A stretch of 64,000 nt of DNA from Alphaproteobacteria bacterium (GCA_030148665.1 JASBSZ010000005.1:1-64000); one strand, 5' to 3'; shown: positions 9,200 to 18,538, counted from the stretch's first letter. The notes: generated by a model from the letters alone, not told the origin. Translations and numbers: made by a program.

Positions 9200-10546
9200 T
9201 TACAATGCGCGCATCAGCGTCGAAAACTCCAGCGCCTCGTCGGCATCTTTCAGGCGGGCCATTTCCTGACGCTTGCACAACACCATGTTGCGGATCAGCT
9301 CCTGCGGGAAAAGGCGGGCAATCAGCGGGTCGGTTTCAAAACGCGCGATGGCCCCTTGCCAGCTGTCGGGCAGCTGCGGGGCCTTTGCCTGATAGGCGTT
9401 GCCGGTGATCGGCGGTGGTGGGGTCATGCGGTCCTCGATCCCGGTCAGGGCGGCGCCCAGGATGGCGGCCAGCATCAGATAGGGGTTGGCGTCGCCCCCG
9501 GCCACGCGGTGTTCGATGCGGCGTGCAACCGGGCTGCCACCGGGGATGCGGATGGCGGCCGTGCGGTTCTCGTGGCCCCAGGCGGCGGCGGTGGGGGCGT
9601 GGCTGTCTGGCGTCAGGCGGCGATAGCTGTTGCCGTGGGGCGCAAAGATCAGCGCACAGGCGGGCATGGCCGCCAGCAGCCCCGCAACCGCATGGCGCAG
9701 CGCATCCGAACCCCGTTCGGTGCCATCGTCAAAGATGTTCTCCCACGCTTCGTCCAGCACCGAAAAATGCACATGCATCCCGTTGCCCGGCTGATCGACA
9801 TAGGGTTTTGCCATGAAGCTGGCCTGCATTCCGTGCCTGCGGGCAATTCCCTTGACCGCCATGCGGAACAGGATCGCGTCATCCGCCGCCTTGAGCGCGT
9901 CATCCACATGCAGCAGGTTGATTTCGAACTGCCCCGGCCCGGCCTCGGAAATGGCGGCGTCGGCGGGAATGTCCATCTCGGCGCAGGCGGCGTAAAGATC
10001 GGTGAAAAAGGCATCGAATTCGTCGATCCCCGCCAGCGACAGCACATCAAGCGCCGCAAGCGGCTGGCCGGTTGCCGGCGAGCGCGGCGGCGCGGGAAGG
10101 GGCGCGCTGCCGTCAAGCAGGTAGAACTCCATCTCGGTGGCAACAACCGGGGTCAGCCCACGCGCGCGATAGCGATCCAGCACCGCCTTGAGCGCCTGGC
10201 GCGCATCACCCTGAAACGGCGTGCCGTCATCGTTGAACATCCACAGCGGCAGCAGGGCCGAGGGCGTGTCGAACCAGCCGAGCGGCACGAAACCGCGCTC
10301 GGTCGGCCGCAAGGCACCGTCGGCGTCGCCCGAGTCAAACACCAGCGGGCTGTCATGGATGTCGGCGCCCCAGATATCGACATTCAGCGCCGAAAGCGGC
10401 ATGCGCAGGCTGCCGGAAAAGGCCTTGGGCGCGTGGGACGCGGGGATCCGCTTGCCGCGTGCAATGCCGTTCAGGTCAAAGGCTGCAAGGCGCAGTGCGG
10501 CTATGTCGGGCCGGCCCTCCAGCCATTGCAGATCATGTGCCCCCAT
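9200..10546 (-). CDS. Second glutamine-synthetase family protein
   Basis: 448 residues from the chosen ATG at 10546. The family blocks are EMEFYLL, GPGQFEINL, GMHVHFS and NSYRRLTPD. It is a distant paralogue of the 7033-8427 protein. An in-frame methionine at 10618 was rejected because CGAGGT lies seven bases before 10546 and the extra residues are low-complexity and Arg/Ala-rich. Two such ligases in one operon recall glutamylpolyamine pathways, where different ligases act on different amines or on successive intermediates. Overlap with GlnA-type ammonia ligase function cannot be excluded but is less likely given the divergence. Confidence 0.85.
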   Translation of the reverse strand: MGAHDLQWLEGRPDIAALRLAAFDLNGIARGKRIPASHAPKAFSGSLRMPLSALNVDIWGADIHDSPLVFDSGDADGALRPTERGFVPLGWFDTPSALLPLWMFNDDGTPFQGDARQALKAVLDRYRARGLTPVVATEMEFYLLDGSAPLPAPPRSPATGQPLAALDVLSLAGIDEFDAFFTDLYAACAEMDIPADAAISEAGPGQFEINLLHVDDALKAADDAILFRMAVKGIARRHGMQASFMAKPYVDQPGNGMHVHFSVLDEAWENIFDDGTERGSDALRHAVAGLLAAMPACALIFAPHGNSYRRLTPDSHAPTAAAWGHENRTAAIRIPGGSPVARRIEHRVAGGDANPYLMLAAILGAALTGIEDRMTPPPPITGNAYQAKAPQLPDSWQGAIARFETDPLIARLFPQELIRNMVLCKRQEMARLKDADEALEFSTLMRAL

Positions 10547-10638
10547 GTGATACCTCGCCGCCTGCCCATGCCGTTGCGCGTGCCTTTCCGCGGGCATCTT
10601 TTCCGCCCGGCGTGCCAAAGGTCAATCGTGAAAGGGGC

Positions 10639-11421
10639 TTACCCGCCCGATTTTTCGCCCATGCCGTCGGCCTGAGCCTGGCTGTCCGCGGATGGGGCAA
10701 ACCATTTCGCGCTGAGTGTGGCAAGCGTGCCGTCGCGTTTCATCTGGCTCAGCGTGGCGTTGATGACACCCTGCAGCCCGCTGGCGTTGCCTGCCAGCGC
10801 CACCGCAAGCGGACCCTCGGCATCCAGCCCGCGCGCCGCGATCGCCACAGTATCGGGCCTTTGGGCGGCAATGCGTTGCAGATAGGCCTGATCGGCGACG
10901 AATCCCGCCACCTCGCCCAGCTTGACATCCTCGATCGCCTGAGCCGGATCGTCATATACGACCGCCGACCATCCCTTTTCGGCCACCCATCGCGCCGCCC
11001 TGGACCACGAAAGCACCGCGACGCTGGCCCCGCGCGCGGGCATCTGGCTGTCGGCCGAAACCAGCATCGCCGCCGGCATCGCAGGCAGGTAGGGGCGCGA
11101 ATAGGCAATTGCCCCACCGTCGCCGTTGTCCTGTTTCTCGGGCAGTTCCATCGCCGACAGGATGGCATCATATTCGCCGTCTGCAAGGCCCGCGATCAGA
11201 TCGTCCCCCGGAACGGGCTGGAAATCACAGGACAGGCCGGCGCGTTTGCACATCTCGTGCATGAGGTCGGCCTCGAAGCCCTGGACCTCGCCATCGGTGT
11301 TCAGGAAGTTGTAGGGCGGAAAGTCGGCAACGGTGGCAAAGACGATCGTCTCGCCCGCATTTGCCGTAGGCGCCCCAAGCGCAAGGAGCATCGTGATCAG
11401 GGGGATGGCGAGTTTCTTCAT
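10639..11421 (-). CDS. Extracellular solute-binding protein, family 3 (amino acid/amine type)
   Basis: 260 residues: a typical signal peptide (MKKLAIPLITMLLALGAPTANA) precedes a family 3 periplasmic binding fold, with ADFPPYNF, GFEADLMHEMC and an ILSAMELPE region near residue 90. It should capture a small amine or amino acid in the periplasm, but no ABC permease or ATPase is adjacent, so it is an orphan receptor or shares a distant transporter. It is the first gene of the minus-strand cluster, 92 bases before the second synthetase-like gene, and probably defines what that cluster processes. Confidence 0.88.
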   Translation of the reverse strand: MKKLAIPLITMLLALGAPTANAGETIVFATVADFPPYNFLNTDGEVQGFEADLMHEMCKRAGLSCDFQPVPGDDLIAGLADGEYDAILSAMELPEKQDNGDGGAIAYSRPYLPAMPAAMLVSADSQMPARGASVAVLSWSRAARWVAEKGWSAVVYDDPAQAIEDVKLGEVAGFVADQAYLQRIAAQRPDTVAIAARGLDAEGPLAVALAGNASGLQGVINATLSQMKRDGTLATLSAKWFAPSADSQAQADGMGEKSGG

Positions 11422-11747
11422 GATCGTGCAATCTCATTTTCTGACAAGATGCCCCGACGATCTGCCCGGCCGGGCCCGTATCGGGGACCGGCATGATGAC
11501 CGCGACATGAACCATGACGCGCCCGACTCGCCGGGGAGGCGTTCTGCGTTGCCTCATCCCTGACAGACAATGATGGCCTTTTCTTGGCAGAACCGGGCAG
11601 AAATCGGGAATTCGGCAAACGGTTTCGCGTGCCTCGCCTGTGGGGATGGCCGATAGCCGTATCGAAAGGGCGCAGCGGCATCATTGAAATTTGCGCTTTC
11701 CTGGGTTACGGACGGGGACGGGAGAAAATAAGTAGAGGAATACCGAA
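11422..11747. other. Divergent promoter region between the binding-protein cluster and gcdH
   Basis: A 326-base gap with no convincing gene. It must hold promoters for both directions. On the plus strand TTGAAA at 11684-11689 with a 17-base spacer to TACGGA at 11707-11712 is a possible weak sigma-70 promoter for gcdH, and an AGAGGA ribosome-binding site lies just before the gcdH ATG. No clear operator was recognised. Confidence 0.4.
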
Positions 11748-12968
11748 ATGACGATGCCGCCGCCGCTCAAGCCCAAGGATGCGCCAGATCTGTCCTCGTT
11801 CAACTGGGAAGATCCCTTCCTTCTGGAAACCCAGCTCGAGGAAGACGAGCGCATGATCAGGGACTCCGCGCGCAGCTTTGCGCAGGAAAAACTGCAGCCG
11901 CGCATCATCGAGGCCTATCGCGAGGAAAAGGCCGATCCCGGCATCTTTCGCGAGATGGGTGAAATGGGCCTGCTGGGCACCACCATCCCCGAGGAATATG
12001 GCGGCCTTGGCGCGGGCTATGTGTCCTACGGTCTGGTTGCGCGCGAGATCGAGCGCGTCGACAGCGGCTATCGCTCGATGATGAGCGTGCAGTCCTCGCT
12101 GGTCATGTATCCGATCTATGCCTATGGCAGCGAGGAACAGCGCCGCAAATACCTGCCGAAACTGGCCAGCGGCGAATGGATCGGCTGTTTCGGCCTGACC
12201 GAACCCGACGCCGGATCGGACCCCGGCAGCATGCAGACCCGCGCCGAAAAGGTTGACGGTGGCTATGTGCTGCGCGGCAACAAGATGTGGATATCCAACA
12301 GCCCCATTGCAGACGTGTTCGTCGTCTGGGCGAAATCCGAATCGCACGGCGGCAAGATCCGCGGATTCATTCTGGAAAAGGGCATGAAAGGGCTGTCCAC
12401 ACCCAAGATCAAGGGCAAGCTGTCGCTGCGCGCGTCGATTACCGGCGAGATCGTGATGGATGGCGTCGAGGTTGGCGAAGACGCGCTGCTGCCCAATGTC
12501 GAGGGGCTCAAGGGGCCGTTCGGCTGCCTCAACCGGGCGCGCTATGGCATTGCCTGGGGCGTGATGGGCGCGGCCGAGTTCTGCTGGCACGCGGCACGGC
12601 AATACGGGCTGGACCGCAAGCAGTTCGGCAAGCCGCTGGCCGGCATGCAGCTGTATCAGAAGAAGCTGGCCGACATGCAGACCGAAATCGCCCTTGGCCT
12701 GCAGGCGGCATTGCGGGTGGGCCGGCTGATGGATTCGGCCAGCGCTGCCCCGCAGATGGTCTCGCTCATCAAGCGCAACAATGTGGGCAAGGCGCTGGAT
12801 ATCGCGCGCATGAGCCGCGACATGCATGGCGGCAACGGCATTTCCGAGGAATTCCAGGTCATGCGCCACATGTGCAACCTGGAAACCGTAAACACCTATG
12901 AGGGCGCCCATGACGTGCACGCCCTGATCCTGGGGCGTGCGCAGACGGGCATTCAGGCGTTTTTCTGA
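11748..12968 (+). CDS. gcdH: Glutaryl-CoA dehydrogenase
   Basis: 406 residues with the full acyl-CoA dehydrogenase fold: the flavin-contact segment [14 protein letters not shown] near residue 145, WISNSPIAD near residue 180, and the C-terminal [16 protein letters not shown] with E385 as the catalytic base in the position used by GCDH. Arginine-rich RARYGIAWG and the overall length also favour glutaryl-CoA dehydrogenase over short-chain enzymes. It converts glutaryl-CoA to crotonyl-CoA in lysine, tryptophan and glutarate breakdown, using ETF as electron acceptor. A CaiB-type glutarate CoA-transferase, often next to it, is not present here. Confidence 0.93.
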   Translation: MTMPPPLKPKDAPDLSSFNWEDPFLLETQLEEDERMIRDSARSFAQEKLQPRIIEAYREEKADPGIFREMGEMGLLGTTIPEEYGGLGAGYVSYGLVAREIERVDSGYRSMMSVQSSLVMYPIYAYGSEEQRRKYLPKLASGEWIGCFGLTEPDAGSDPGSMQTRAEKVDGGYVLRGNKMWISNSPIADVFVVWAKSESHGGKIRGFILEKGMKGLSTPKIKGKLSLRASITGEIVMDGVEVGEDALLPNVEGLKGPFGCLNRARYGIAWGVMGAAEFCWHAARQYGLDRKQFGKPLAGMQLYQKKLADMQTEIALGLQAALRVGRLMDSASAAPQMVSLIKRNNVGKALDIARMSRDMHGGNGISEEFQVMRHMCNLETVNTYEGAHDVHALILGRAQTGIQAFF

Positions 12969-12974
12969 GGCGGC

Positions 12975-13079
12975 TTCTTCTTTGAAGAAATACGCTCGGG
13001 GGTGCGGGGGCAGACAGCCCCCGCCGGCGCCACCTGATGATGCAGGAGCCTCCGGCGGGCGTATTTGGGCAAAGAAGAA
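12975..13079. repeat. Palindromic repeat (family C, complete two-ended copy) between gcdH and terB-like gene
   Basis: TTCTTCTTTG at 12975-12984 is inversely repeated as CAAAGAAGAA at 13070-13079, framing about 105 bases. The centre holds a perfect GCGGGGGC/GCCCCCGC hairpin (13004-13024). The right-hand end GCGTATTTGGGCAAAGAAGAA is the same as in the copies at 50103-50159 and 62235-62292, and inverted at 48204-48259. It lies between two convergent genes and probably ends transcription from both sides. Confidence 0.85.
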
Positions 13080-13088
13080 ACCCCGCGC

Positions 13089-13532
13089 TCAGCGCGGCAG
13101 GCGTGCCTCTACCCGCTGGCGGGCAAGGGCGCTGTCGCGGTCGTTCACGCCCAGCAGGCTGACGACCAGGCGCATCAGCCCGTTTTCCTGTGCATCGCGC
13201 CGGCCATCGGCCAGCGCCACCTGCCACAACGCCTCGACGACATCGGCGCGGTGTTCATAGGGTACCGAATCCTTGATCGCGCGGGTAAATCGCACCGTGT
13301 CGGGGGCCTGCGATTCGACCTCTTCGGCCTGTGCGCGCAGCTCTTCGGCCGCGTCGTGATCCAGCCCGTAGCGTTCCATCAGGATGCGGGTGATCTCGGC
13401 GGCCTCGGACAGGTCATACTGGTTGTCGGCCCGCGCCAGCCGCACCATCAGCGCGCTGAGCGCGAGGCGCGCGTCGATCGCGTTCAGTGGCTGCGGAACA
13501 GGTGCCATGATGCGTTTGAGCAGGTCAAGCAT
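13089..13532 (-). CDS. TerB-family protein (tellurite-resistance TerB-like helical domain)
   Basis: 147 residues, nearly all helical. The LALSALMVRLARADNQYDLSEAAEI segment and its second half resemble the metal-binding TerB/DUF533 fold, with acidic positions (D-x-Y-D-x-x-E) that could bind a metal. The start is taken at 13532, one base after the stop of the DUF1330 gene, implying coupling; an in-frame methionine at 13556 would overlap that gene. TerB-like proteins in Rhodobacterales are usually annotated for tellurite resistance, but no other ter genes are here, so the real role is unknown. Confidence 0.8.
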   Translation of the reverse strand: MLDLLKRIMAPVPQPLNAIDARLALSALMVRLARADNQYDLSEAAEITRILMERYGLDHDAAEELRAQAEEVESQAPDTVRFTRAIKDSVPYEHRADVVEALWQVALADGRRDAQENGLMRLVVSLLGVNDRDSALARQRVEARLPR

Positions 13533-13533
13533 G

Positions 13534-13827
13534 TCAGCCGTCCCATCCCTCGACAATGGCCAGATTGGCCTGCGAACAATGCTCGCGCAGCTTCATCGCC
13601 TCCTGGTATTCGGGGGAATGGTAGCAGGCCAGTGCGGTTTCATAATCCTTGAATTCCAGCACCACGACGCGGGAGCGCATTTCGCCCTCGACCACGGTCG
13701 ATCTGCCCCCGCGCACCAGAAAGCGGGCGCCGTATTTTTCAAAGGCGACCGCATTGGCGGCGACATATTTCGCGTATTCTTCCGCGTCGTCCACATCGAC
13801 ATTGGCAACCCAGTATCCCTTGGGCAT
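13534..13827 (-). CDS. DUF1330 domain protein
   Basis: A small protein of 97 residues starting at the ATG at 13827 (MPKGYWVANVDV). The pattern of conserved aromatic residues, an acidic VDDAEEYAKYV helix and the LEFKDYETALACYHSPEYQ stretch place it in the DUF1330 dimeric alpha-beta-barrel family, whose biochemical role is unknown. A longer start at 13842 adds five non-conserved residues. It immediately precedes the TerB-like gene in a two-gene unit. Confidence 0.85.
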   Translation of the reverse strand: MPKGYWVANVDVDDAEEYAKYVAANAVAFEKYGARFLVRGGRSTVVEGEMRSRVVVLEFKDYETALACYHSPEYQEAMKLREHCSQANLAIVEGWDG

Positions 13828-13914
13828 GTCGGCCTCCTGCATCGGTCATGTCGCGAATCGTTCTATGCCCCGTAAAGGGGGAATTCAAACGAAACAATCG
13901 TGATCGGGTCAGGC

Positions 13915-15558
13915 TCAGACCAGGCGTGACTGTTCCACGGCCGCGCGGATGAAATCGGCGAACAGCGGATGTGGCGCGAAGGGCTTGGATTTCAGCTCGG
14001 GGTGGAACTGCACGCCGATATACCAGGGATGATCGGTCAGCTCGACAATTTCGGGCAGCTTGCCGTCAGGCGACATGCCGGAAAAGATCAGGCCCTGCTT
14101 TTCCAGCGGTTCGCGATAGCCGAGATCCACCTCGTAACGGTGACGGTGGCGTTCGGAAATCTGCGTGGTGCCATAGATGCCGGCGACCTTGCTGCCCTCT
14201 TTCAGGATGGCGTCATAGGCGCCCAGGCGCATGGTGCCGCCCTTGTCGTCGTCGGCCTCGCGCTGGATGGTGCGGTTGCCTTCGACCCATTCCTTGAGGT
14301 GATAGACCACGGGGGTAAAGCGTTTCTTGCCGGCCTCGTGGTCGAATTCCTCGCTGCCCGCATCTGCCACCTTGGCCAGGTTGCGCGCGGCCTCGATCAC
14401 CGCCATCTGCATGCCCAGGCAGATGCCGAAATAGGGCACGCGATGTTCGCGGGCAAACTGGGCCGCGCGGATCTTGCCCTCGGTGCCGCGCTCGCCAAAG
14501 CCGCCGGGCACGAGGATTGCATCGAATTTTTCCAGATGCGGGGCGGGATCTTCGCGCTCGAAGATTTCGCTGTCGATCCATTCGGCCTTGACGCGTACGC
14601 GGTTGTGCATGCCGCCATGGGTCAGGGCCTCGGCGATGGATTTGTAGGCGTCCTCGAGCTGGGTGTATTTGCCGACGATGGCCACGCGGACCTCGCCCTC
14701 GGGGTTGTAGACACGGTCGGCCACGTCCTCCCATTTTTCCAGCTTGGGCTGCGGGGCGGGGGTGATGCCAAAGGCGTCGAGCACGGCCCGGTCAAGCCCC
14801 ACCTGATGATAGACCAGCGGCGCCTCGTAGATCGATCTCAGATCCAGCGCCGGGATCACCGCCTCGGGGCGCACATTGCAGAAAAGGGCCAGCTTGGCGC
14901 GTTCCTTTTCGGGGATCGGGCGTTCGGATCGGCACAGCAGGATATCAGGCGCCAGCCCGATCGAGCGCAGTTCCTTGACCGAATGCTGGGTCGGTTTGGT
15001 TTTCAGCTCGCCCGAGGCCTTGAGATAGGGCAGCAGGGTCAGGTGCATGAAAATGCACTGGCCGCGCGGCTTTTCCTGGGCGAACTGGCGGATGGCCTCG
15101 AAAAAGGGCAGGCCCTCGATGTCGCCCACGGTGCCGCCGATTTCGCACAGCATGAAATCGGCCTCGTCCTCGCCAATCCTGATCCAGTCCTTGATCTCGT
15201 TGGTGACGTGGGGAATGACCTGGATCGTCTTGCCCAGATAGTCGCCGCGGCGTTCCTTTTCCAGCACGTTGGAATAGATGCGGCCCGAGCTGACGCTGTC
15301 GGTCCGGCGGGCGGCAACGCCGGTAAAGCGCTCGTAATGGCCGAGGTCGAGATCGGTTTCCGCGCCATCGTCGGTGACAAAGACCTCGCCATGTTCGAAC
15401 GGGCTCATCGTGCCGGGATCGACGTTCAGATAGGGGTCGAGCTTGCGCAGCCTGACCGAGAAACCGCGTGCCTGCAGCAGCGCGCCCAGCGCGGCCGATG
15501 CAAGCCCCTTGCCGAGCGATGATACAACACCGCCCGTGATGAAGATGAAACGCGCCAT
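13915..15558 (-). CDS. pyrG: CTP synthase
   Basis: 547 residues. The synthase domain begins [17 protein letters not shown], whose P-loop-like stretch binds ATP, and the C-terminal class I amidotransferase domain has the nucleophile cysteine in GICLGMQ and the His/Glu pair in FHPELKS near the end. It makes CTP from UTP, ATP and glutamine. The ATG at 15558 is chosen over a methionine nine residues upstream because the family begins with this segment. secG lies upstream in the same direction, separated by 171 bases with two inverted repeats. Confidence 0.97.
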   Translation of the reverse strand: MARFIFITGGVVSSLGKGLASAALGALLQARGFSVRLRKLDPYLNVDPGTMSPFEHGEVFVTDDGAETDLDLGHYERFTGVAARRTDSVSSGRIYSNVLEKERRGDYLGKTIQVIPHVTNEIKDWIRIGEDEADFMLCEIGGTVGDIEGLPFFEAIRQFAQEKPRGQCIFMHLTLLPYLKASGELKTKPTQHSVKELRSIGLAPDILLCRSERPIPEKERAKLALFCNVRPEAVIPALDLRSIYEAPLVYHQVGLDRAVLDAFGITPAPQPKLEKWEDVADRVYNPEGEVRVAIVGKYTQLEDAYKSIAEALTHGGMHNRVRVKAEWIDSEIFEREDPAPHLEKFDAILVPGGFGERGTEGKIRAAQFAREHRVPYFGICLGMQMAVIEAARNLAKVADAGSEEFDHEAGKKRFTPVVYHLKEWVEGNRTIQREADDDKGGTMRLGAYDAILKEGSKVAGIYGTTQISERHRHRYEVDLGYREPLEKQGLIFSGMSPDGKLPEIVELTDHPWYIGVQFHPELKSKPFAPHPLFADFIRAAVEQSRLV

Positions 15559-15599
15559 TGGTCGCGGAAACCCCCGTGAAATCAATCGTTTATGGGATA

Positions 15600-15633
15600 A
15601 ATCCCGTGTGATTTACCCATTCATCACGGGATT
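15600..15633 (-). promoter_or_regulatory. Inverted repeat in the pyrG leader
   Basis: AATCCCGTG is inversely repeated as CACGGGATT with a 16-base gap, about 40 bases before the pyrG ATG, in an AT-richer stretch than its surroundings. It could be an operator dyad or an mRNA hairpin (a two-base bulge extends the stem by AT/AT). A sensor role for pyrimidine levels is only a guess. Confidence 0.4.
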
Positions 15634-15677
15634 AAAGATATACCGGATTCGCCCCGTCTTGGCAAGCCACGCCCCGC

Positions 15678-15703
15678 AACATCCTGTGGGAAACCCGGAT
15701 GTT
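15678..15703 (-). terminator. Hairpin after secG, possible terminator
   Basis: AACATCC at 15678-15684 pairs with GGATGTT at 15697-15703 around a 12-base loop, 26 bases after the secG stop. No T-run follows on the minus strand, so termination efficiency is uncertain. Confidence 0.35.
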
Positions 15704-15729
15704 TCCCGCAAGGGTTTGTGTTGATTGGG

Positions 15730-16173
15730 TTATTGCTTGGGCTTGGGCGGCGTTGCCGGCGCGTCGCTGGCCGCAGGCGGCAGGAGGTTCCCTCCGGCGG
15801 GGGCCGGTGCGGGGGCTTGCGCGGGCGCCGGTGTCGGCACGGCCGGCGGCGTCGGGGTGTCCGGCGTTCCGGTCGAGGCGGGGCTTGCCGGTGCGGGCGC
15901 GCTGGCCGCCGGGGCGTCGGTTCCAAGGCGCTCGATCACCGAGTTGCCTGCCGCGTTCCTGGCCGCAAGGATGGTCAGGGCGATCGAGGTGACGATGAAT
16001 CCGATGGCCAGCACCCAGGTGATCTTGACCAGCGCATTGGCAGCCGAACGTCCGGTCACCACACCGCCGCCGCCGCCGATGCCCAGACCGCCCCCTTCCG
16101 AGCGCTGCAACAGAACGACACCGATCAGGCAGACTGCCAGAATCAGGTGAATGACCAGAATGATGTTTGCCAT
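15730..16173 (-). CDS. secG: Preprotein translocase subunit SecG
   Basis: 147 residues. Two membrane helices (about residues 3-21 and 50-70) flank a glycine-rich cytoplasmic loop with LQRSEGGGLG and the GG run typical of SecG, the auxiliary subunit of SecYEG. The last 65 residues are an Ala/Pro-rich tail, longer than in E. coli but common in related alphaproteobacteria. The TsaP-independent start at 16173 begins directly with the first helix. It lies upstream of pyrG in the same direction. Confidence 0.92.
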   Translation of the reverse strand: MANIILVIHLILAVCLIGVVLLQRSEGGGLGIGGGGGVVTGRSAANALVKITWVLAIGFIVTSIALTILAARNAAGNSVIERLGTDAPAASAPAPASPASTGTPDTPTPPAVPTPAPAQAPAPAPAGGNLLPPAASDAPATPPKPKQ

Positions 16174-16278
16174 GTACTTGCGTCCCCGGCGACCGGATTT
16201 CGATGTGCTGGCGCTGTCTAATTCATGTCACGCGCGTTGTCGATGGTCTATTTATGCCGGCCGCCGCAGTGGCGCAAG

Positions 16279-16362
16279 GGGGCGGGTCGGGCGCTGCCCG
16301 GCCTATCGGCCGGGCGTAAAGGGTGGAAAACGGCAGGGCATGGCTGAAATGCGATTGCCCTG
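16279..16362. repeat. 84-bp intergenic repeat (family A), copy 1
   Basis: Matches 23566-23649 in inverted orientation at 80 of 84 positions. It contains a perfect GCCCGGCC/GGCCGGGC hairpin with a four-base loop, then a less GC-rich tail ending GCGATTGCCCTG. It lies between DUF6524 and secG, in non-coding sequence, and has no coding potential. Probably a REP-like element. Confidence 0.85.
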
Positions 16363-16408
16363 GGGTGGCAGATTGCGCCGTCGGGCGTGGAACATGCCGG
16401 CCGTCTCG

Positions 16409-16807
16409 TCAGTCGTCGCCGTCATCGACGTCGAACTGGCCGGCAAGAAAGCGGCGCACATGGCTCCAGGACAGGCCGATGCCCAGGACAAAGGACAGGC
16501 CCAGCAGCGATATCCATATCTTCACGTCGGGGCTGTCCAGGGTCATGAAGCCCTGGTCGATCAGCACCCAGACCGCGGCCGCCACGATGGCCGAGACCAG
16601 CCCCATTCCGAACAGCCCGATCGAGCGCAGCGTCGCCCGCAGATAGATGATATAGCCGGTCAGCAGCAGCAGCCCCAGCAACACGGCCACTGCGGTGTCG
16701 ATCATGTAGTTCTGCCCCGCCCAGGTGACATAGTTCCATTGGGTGGGGTTGTAGGTGGCGGTCAGCAGCGCGAATGCCAGAAGCCAGCGGATCAGGAAAC
16801 CGTTCAT
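16409..16807 (-). CDS. Membrane protein of the DUF6524 type
   Basis: 132 residues with four predicted membrane segments at roughly 5-18, 35-54, 66-84 and 97-115, then a short acidic tail ending DVDDGDD. The N-terminal MNGFLIRWLLAF and the NPTQWNYVTWA segment are typical of a small Rhodobacterales membrane-protein family with no assigned function. It is divergent from purA and upstream of secG in the same direction, with the family A repeat in between. Confidence 0.75.
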   Translation of the reverse strand: MNGFLIRWLLAFALLTATYNPTQWNYVTWAGQNYMIDTAVAVLLGLLLLTGYIIYLRATLRSIGLFGMGLVSAIVAAAVWVLIDQGFMTLDSPDVKIWISLLGLSFVLGIGLSWSHVRRFLAGQFDVDDGDD

Positions 16808-16976
16808 CGTTGAAAACCCGTCAAGCAGGAATGTTTGGGCGCGTATTGACCTCCGTTTACTGTCAGAACCTTCCCGCCCTGTCCAGACCCGCGGCGTTTT
16901 TGGTGTTTCGCCACGGCCCGTGCGGGGCTATAGGGGGGCGGTAATTCGTGCGACTGACAGGAAGGATTGACCGGAC

Positions 16977-18269
16977 ATGGCCAATGTTGTGGTTGTCGGT
17001 GCCCAGTGGGGTGACGAGGGAAAAGGCAAGATCGTCGACTGGCTCAGCCAGCGCGCCGATGTGATCGTGCGCTTTCAGGGCGGGCACAATGCCGGCCATA
17101 CGCTGGTGATCGACGGCGAGGTTTACAAGCTGAGCATCCTGCCCTCGGGCATCGTGCGCGGCGGCAAGCTGAGCGTGATCGGCAATGGCGTGGTGCTGGA
17201 TCCCTGGCATCTGGTGGACGAGATCGCCAAGCTGGAATCGCAAGGTGTCGCGATTTCGCCCGACAACCTGATGATCGCCGAAAACGCCCCCCTGATCCTG
17301 CCCCTGCATGGCGAGCTGGACCGCGCCCGCGAGGCCCAGAACACCACCGCGCGCATCGGCACCACCGGCCGCGGCATCGGCCCGGCCTATGAAGACAAGG
17401 TCGGCCGTCGCGCCATACGGGTGGCCGATCTGGCCGATGCGGCGACGCTGGAAACGCGGGTTGCGCGGCTGCTCGTGCATCACGATGCGCTGCGCCGTGG
17501 CCTGGGGCTGCCCGCGATCGACCGCGACGCCCTGCTGGCCCGGCTGAACGAGATTGCGCCGAAGATCCTGCCCTATGCTGCCCCTGTGTGGAAAGTGCTG
17601 AACGAAAAGCGGAAATCCGGCCGTCGCATCCTGTTCGAGGGGGCTCAGGGGGCATTGCTGGACATCGATTTCGGCACCTATCCCTTTGTCACCTCGTCCA
17701 ACGTGATTGCCGGGCAGGCAGCCACGGGCAGCGGCATCGGCCCCGGTTCCATCGATTTCGTGCTGGGGATCGTCAAGGCCTATACCACCCGCGTCGGCGA
17801 AGGCCCGTTCCCGGCCGAGCTGCATGACGAGAACGGCCAGCGCCTGGGCGAGCGGGGCCATGAATTCGGCACCGTGACCGGACGGCAGCGCCGCTGTGGC
17901 TGGTTCGATGCGGTTCTGGTGCGCCAGACCTGCGCCACCAGCGGCGTCAACGGCATTGCCCTGACCAAGCTGGATGTGCTGGACGGGTTTGACGAACTCA
18001 GGATCTGCGTCGGCTATGATCTCGACGGCGAACGCCTTGACCACCTTCCCACCGCGGCCGATCAGCAGGCCCGTTGCACGCCGATCTGGGAAACCATGCC
18101 GGGATGGAGCGAATCCACCGAGGGCGCGCGCTCCTGGGCCGATCTGCCGGCCGAGGCGATCAAGTATGTGCGCCGCATCGAAGAGCTGATCGACTGCCCG
18201 GTGGCCCTGCTTTCCACCAGCCCGGAGCGGGAGGACACAATCCTTGTGACCGACCCGTTTGCCGACTGA
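16977..18269 (+). CDS. purA: Adenylosuccinate synthase
   Basis: 430 residues, the usual length. The N-terminal [12 protein letters not shown]-loop binds GTP, followed by GGHNAGHT near residue 40, and [13 protein letters not shown] near residue 128 is the IMP-binding segment. [13 protein letters not shown] near residue 300 is also conserved. It joins IMP and aspartate in the AMP branch of purine synthesis. The ATG at 16977 is supported by GGAAGGA upstream. Its TGA overlaps the next start (TGATG). Confidence 0.97.
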   Translation: MANVVVVGAQWGDEGKGKIVDWLSQRADVIVRFQGGHNAGHTLVIDGEVYKLSILPSGIVRGGKLSVIGNGVVLDPWHLVDEIAKLESQGVAISPDNLMIAENAPLILPLHGELDRAREAQNTTARIGTTGRGIGPAYEDKVGRRAIRVADLADAATLETRVARLLVHHDALRRGLGLPAIDRDALLARLNEIAPKILPYAAPVWKVLNEKRKSGRRILFEGAQGALLDIDFGTYPFVTSSNVIAGQAATGSGIGPGSIDFVLGIVKAYTTRVGEGPFPAELHDENGQRLGERGHEFGTVTGRQRRCGWFDAVLVRQTCATSGVNGIALTKLDVLDGFDELRICVGYDLDGERLDHLPTAADQQARCTPIWETMPGWSESTEGARSWADLPAEAIKYVRRIEELIDCPVALLSTSPEREDTILVTDPFAD

Positions 18270-18538
18270 TGGCGCTGTCGTACAAGGCCCGCAGGCGCTG
18301 GTCGCTGGTGATCCTGCTGATCGGGCTGCCCGCCTATGTGGTGGCGGCCGTGACCGTCGTCGACTGGTTCGACCGCCCGCCCTTTCTGGTCGAGCTGAGC
18401 GTCTATGTGGTGCTGGGCATCGTCTGGGCCCTGCCGTTCAGATTCGTGTTTCGCGGCGTCGGCCAGCCCGACCCGGATGCCGCGCCCGAAGATGGTGCAG
18501 AACGACCGGCGGCGAAAGAACCATCCGACAGGGAATGA
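18269..18538 (+). CDS. DUF2842 domain membrane protein
   Basis: 89 residues from the ATG at 18269, whose first base is the last base of the purA stop, so the two are co-translated. Two membrane helices (about 14-34 and 44-64) are joined by a short loop with WFDRPPFLVE; the C-terminal end is polar and charged. This matches the small alphaproteobacterial DUF2842 family, normally next to purA, with unknown function. The 31 bases after its stop are followed convergently by the large acidic gene. Confidence 0.85.
   Translation: MALSYKARRRWSLVILLIGLPAYVVAAVTVVDWFDRPPFLVELSVYVVLGIVWALPFRFVFRGVGQPDPDAAPEDGAERPAAKEPSDRE

Noticed and set aside
13969-15522. A 517-codon plus-strand frame over pyrG
   Set aside because: Exact shadow of CTP synthase with no ribosome-binding site or family signal.
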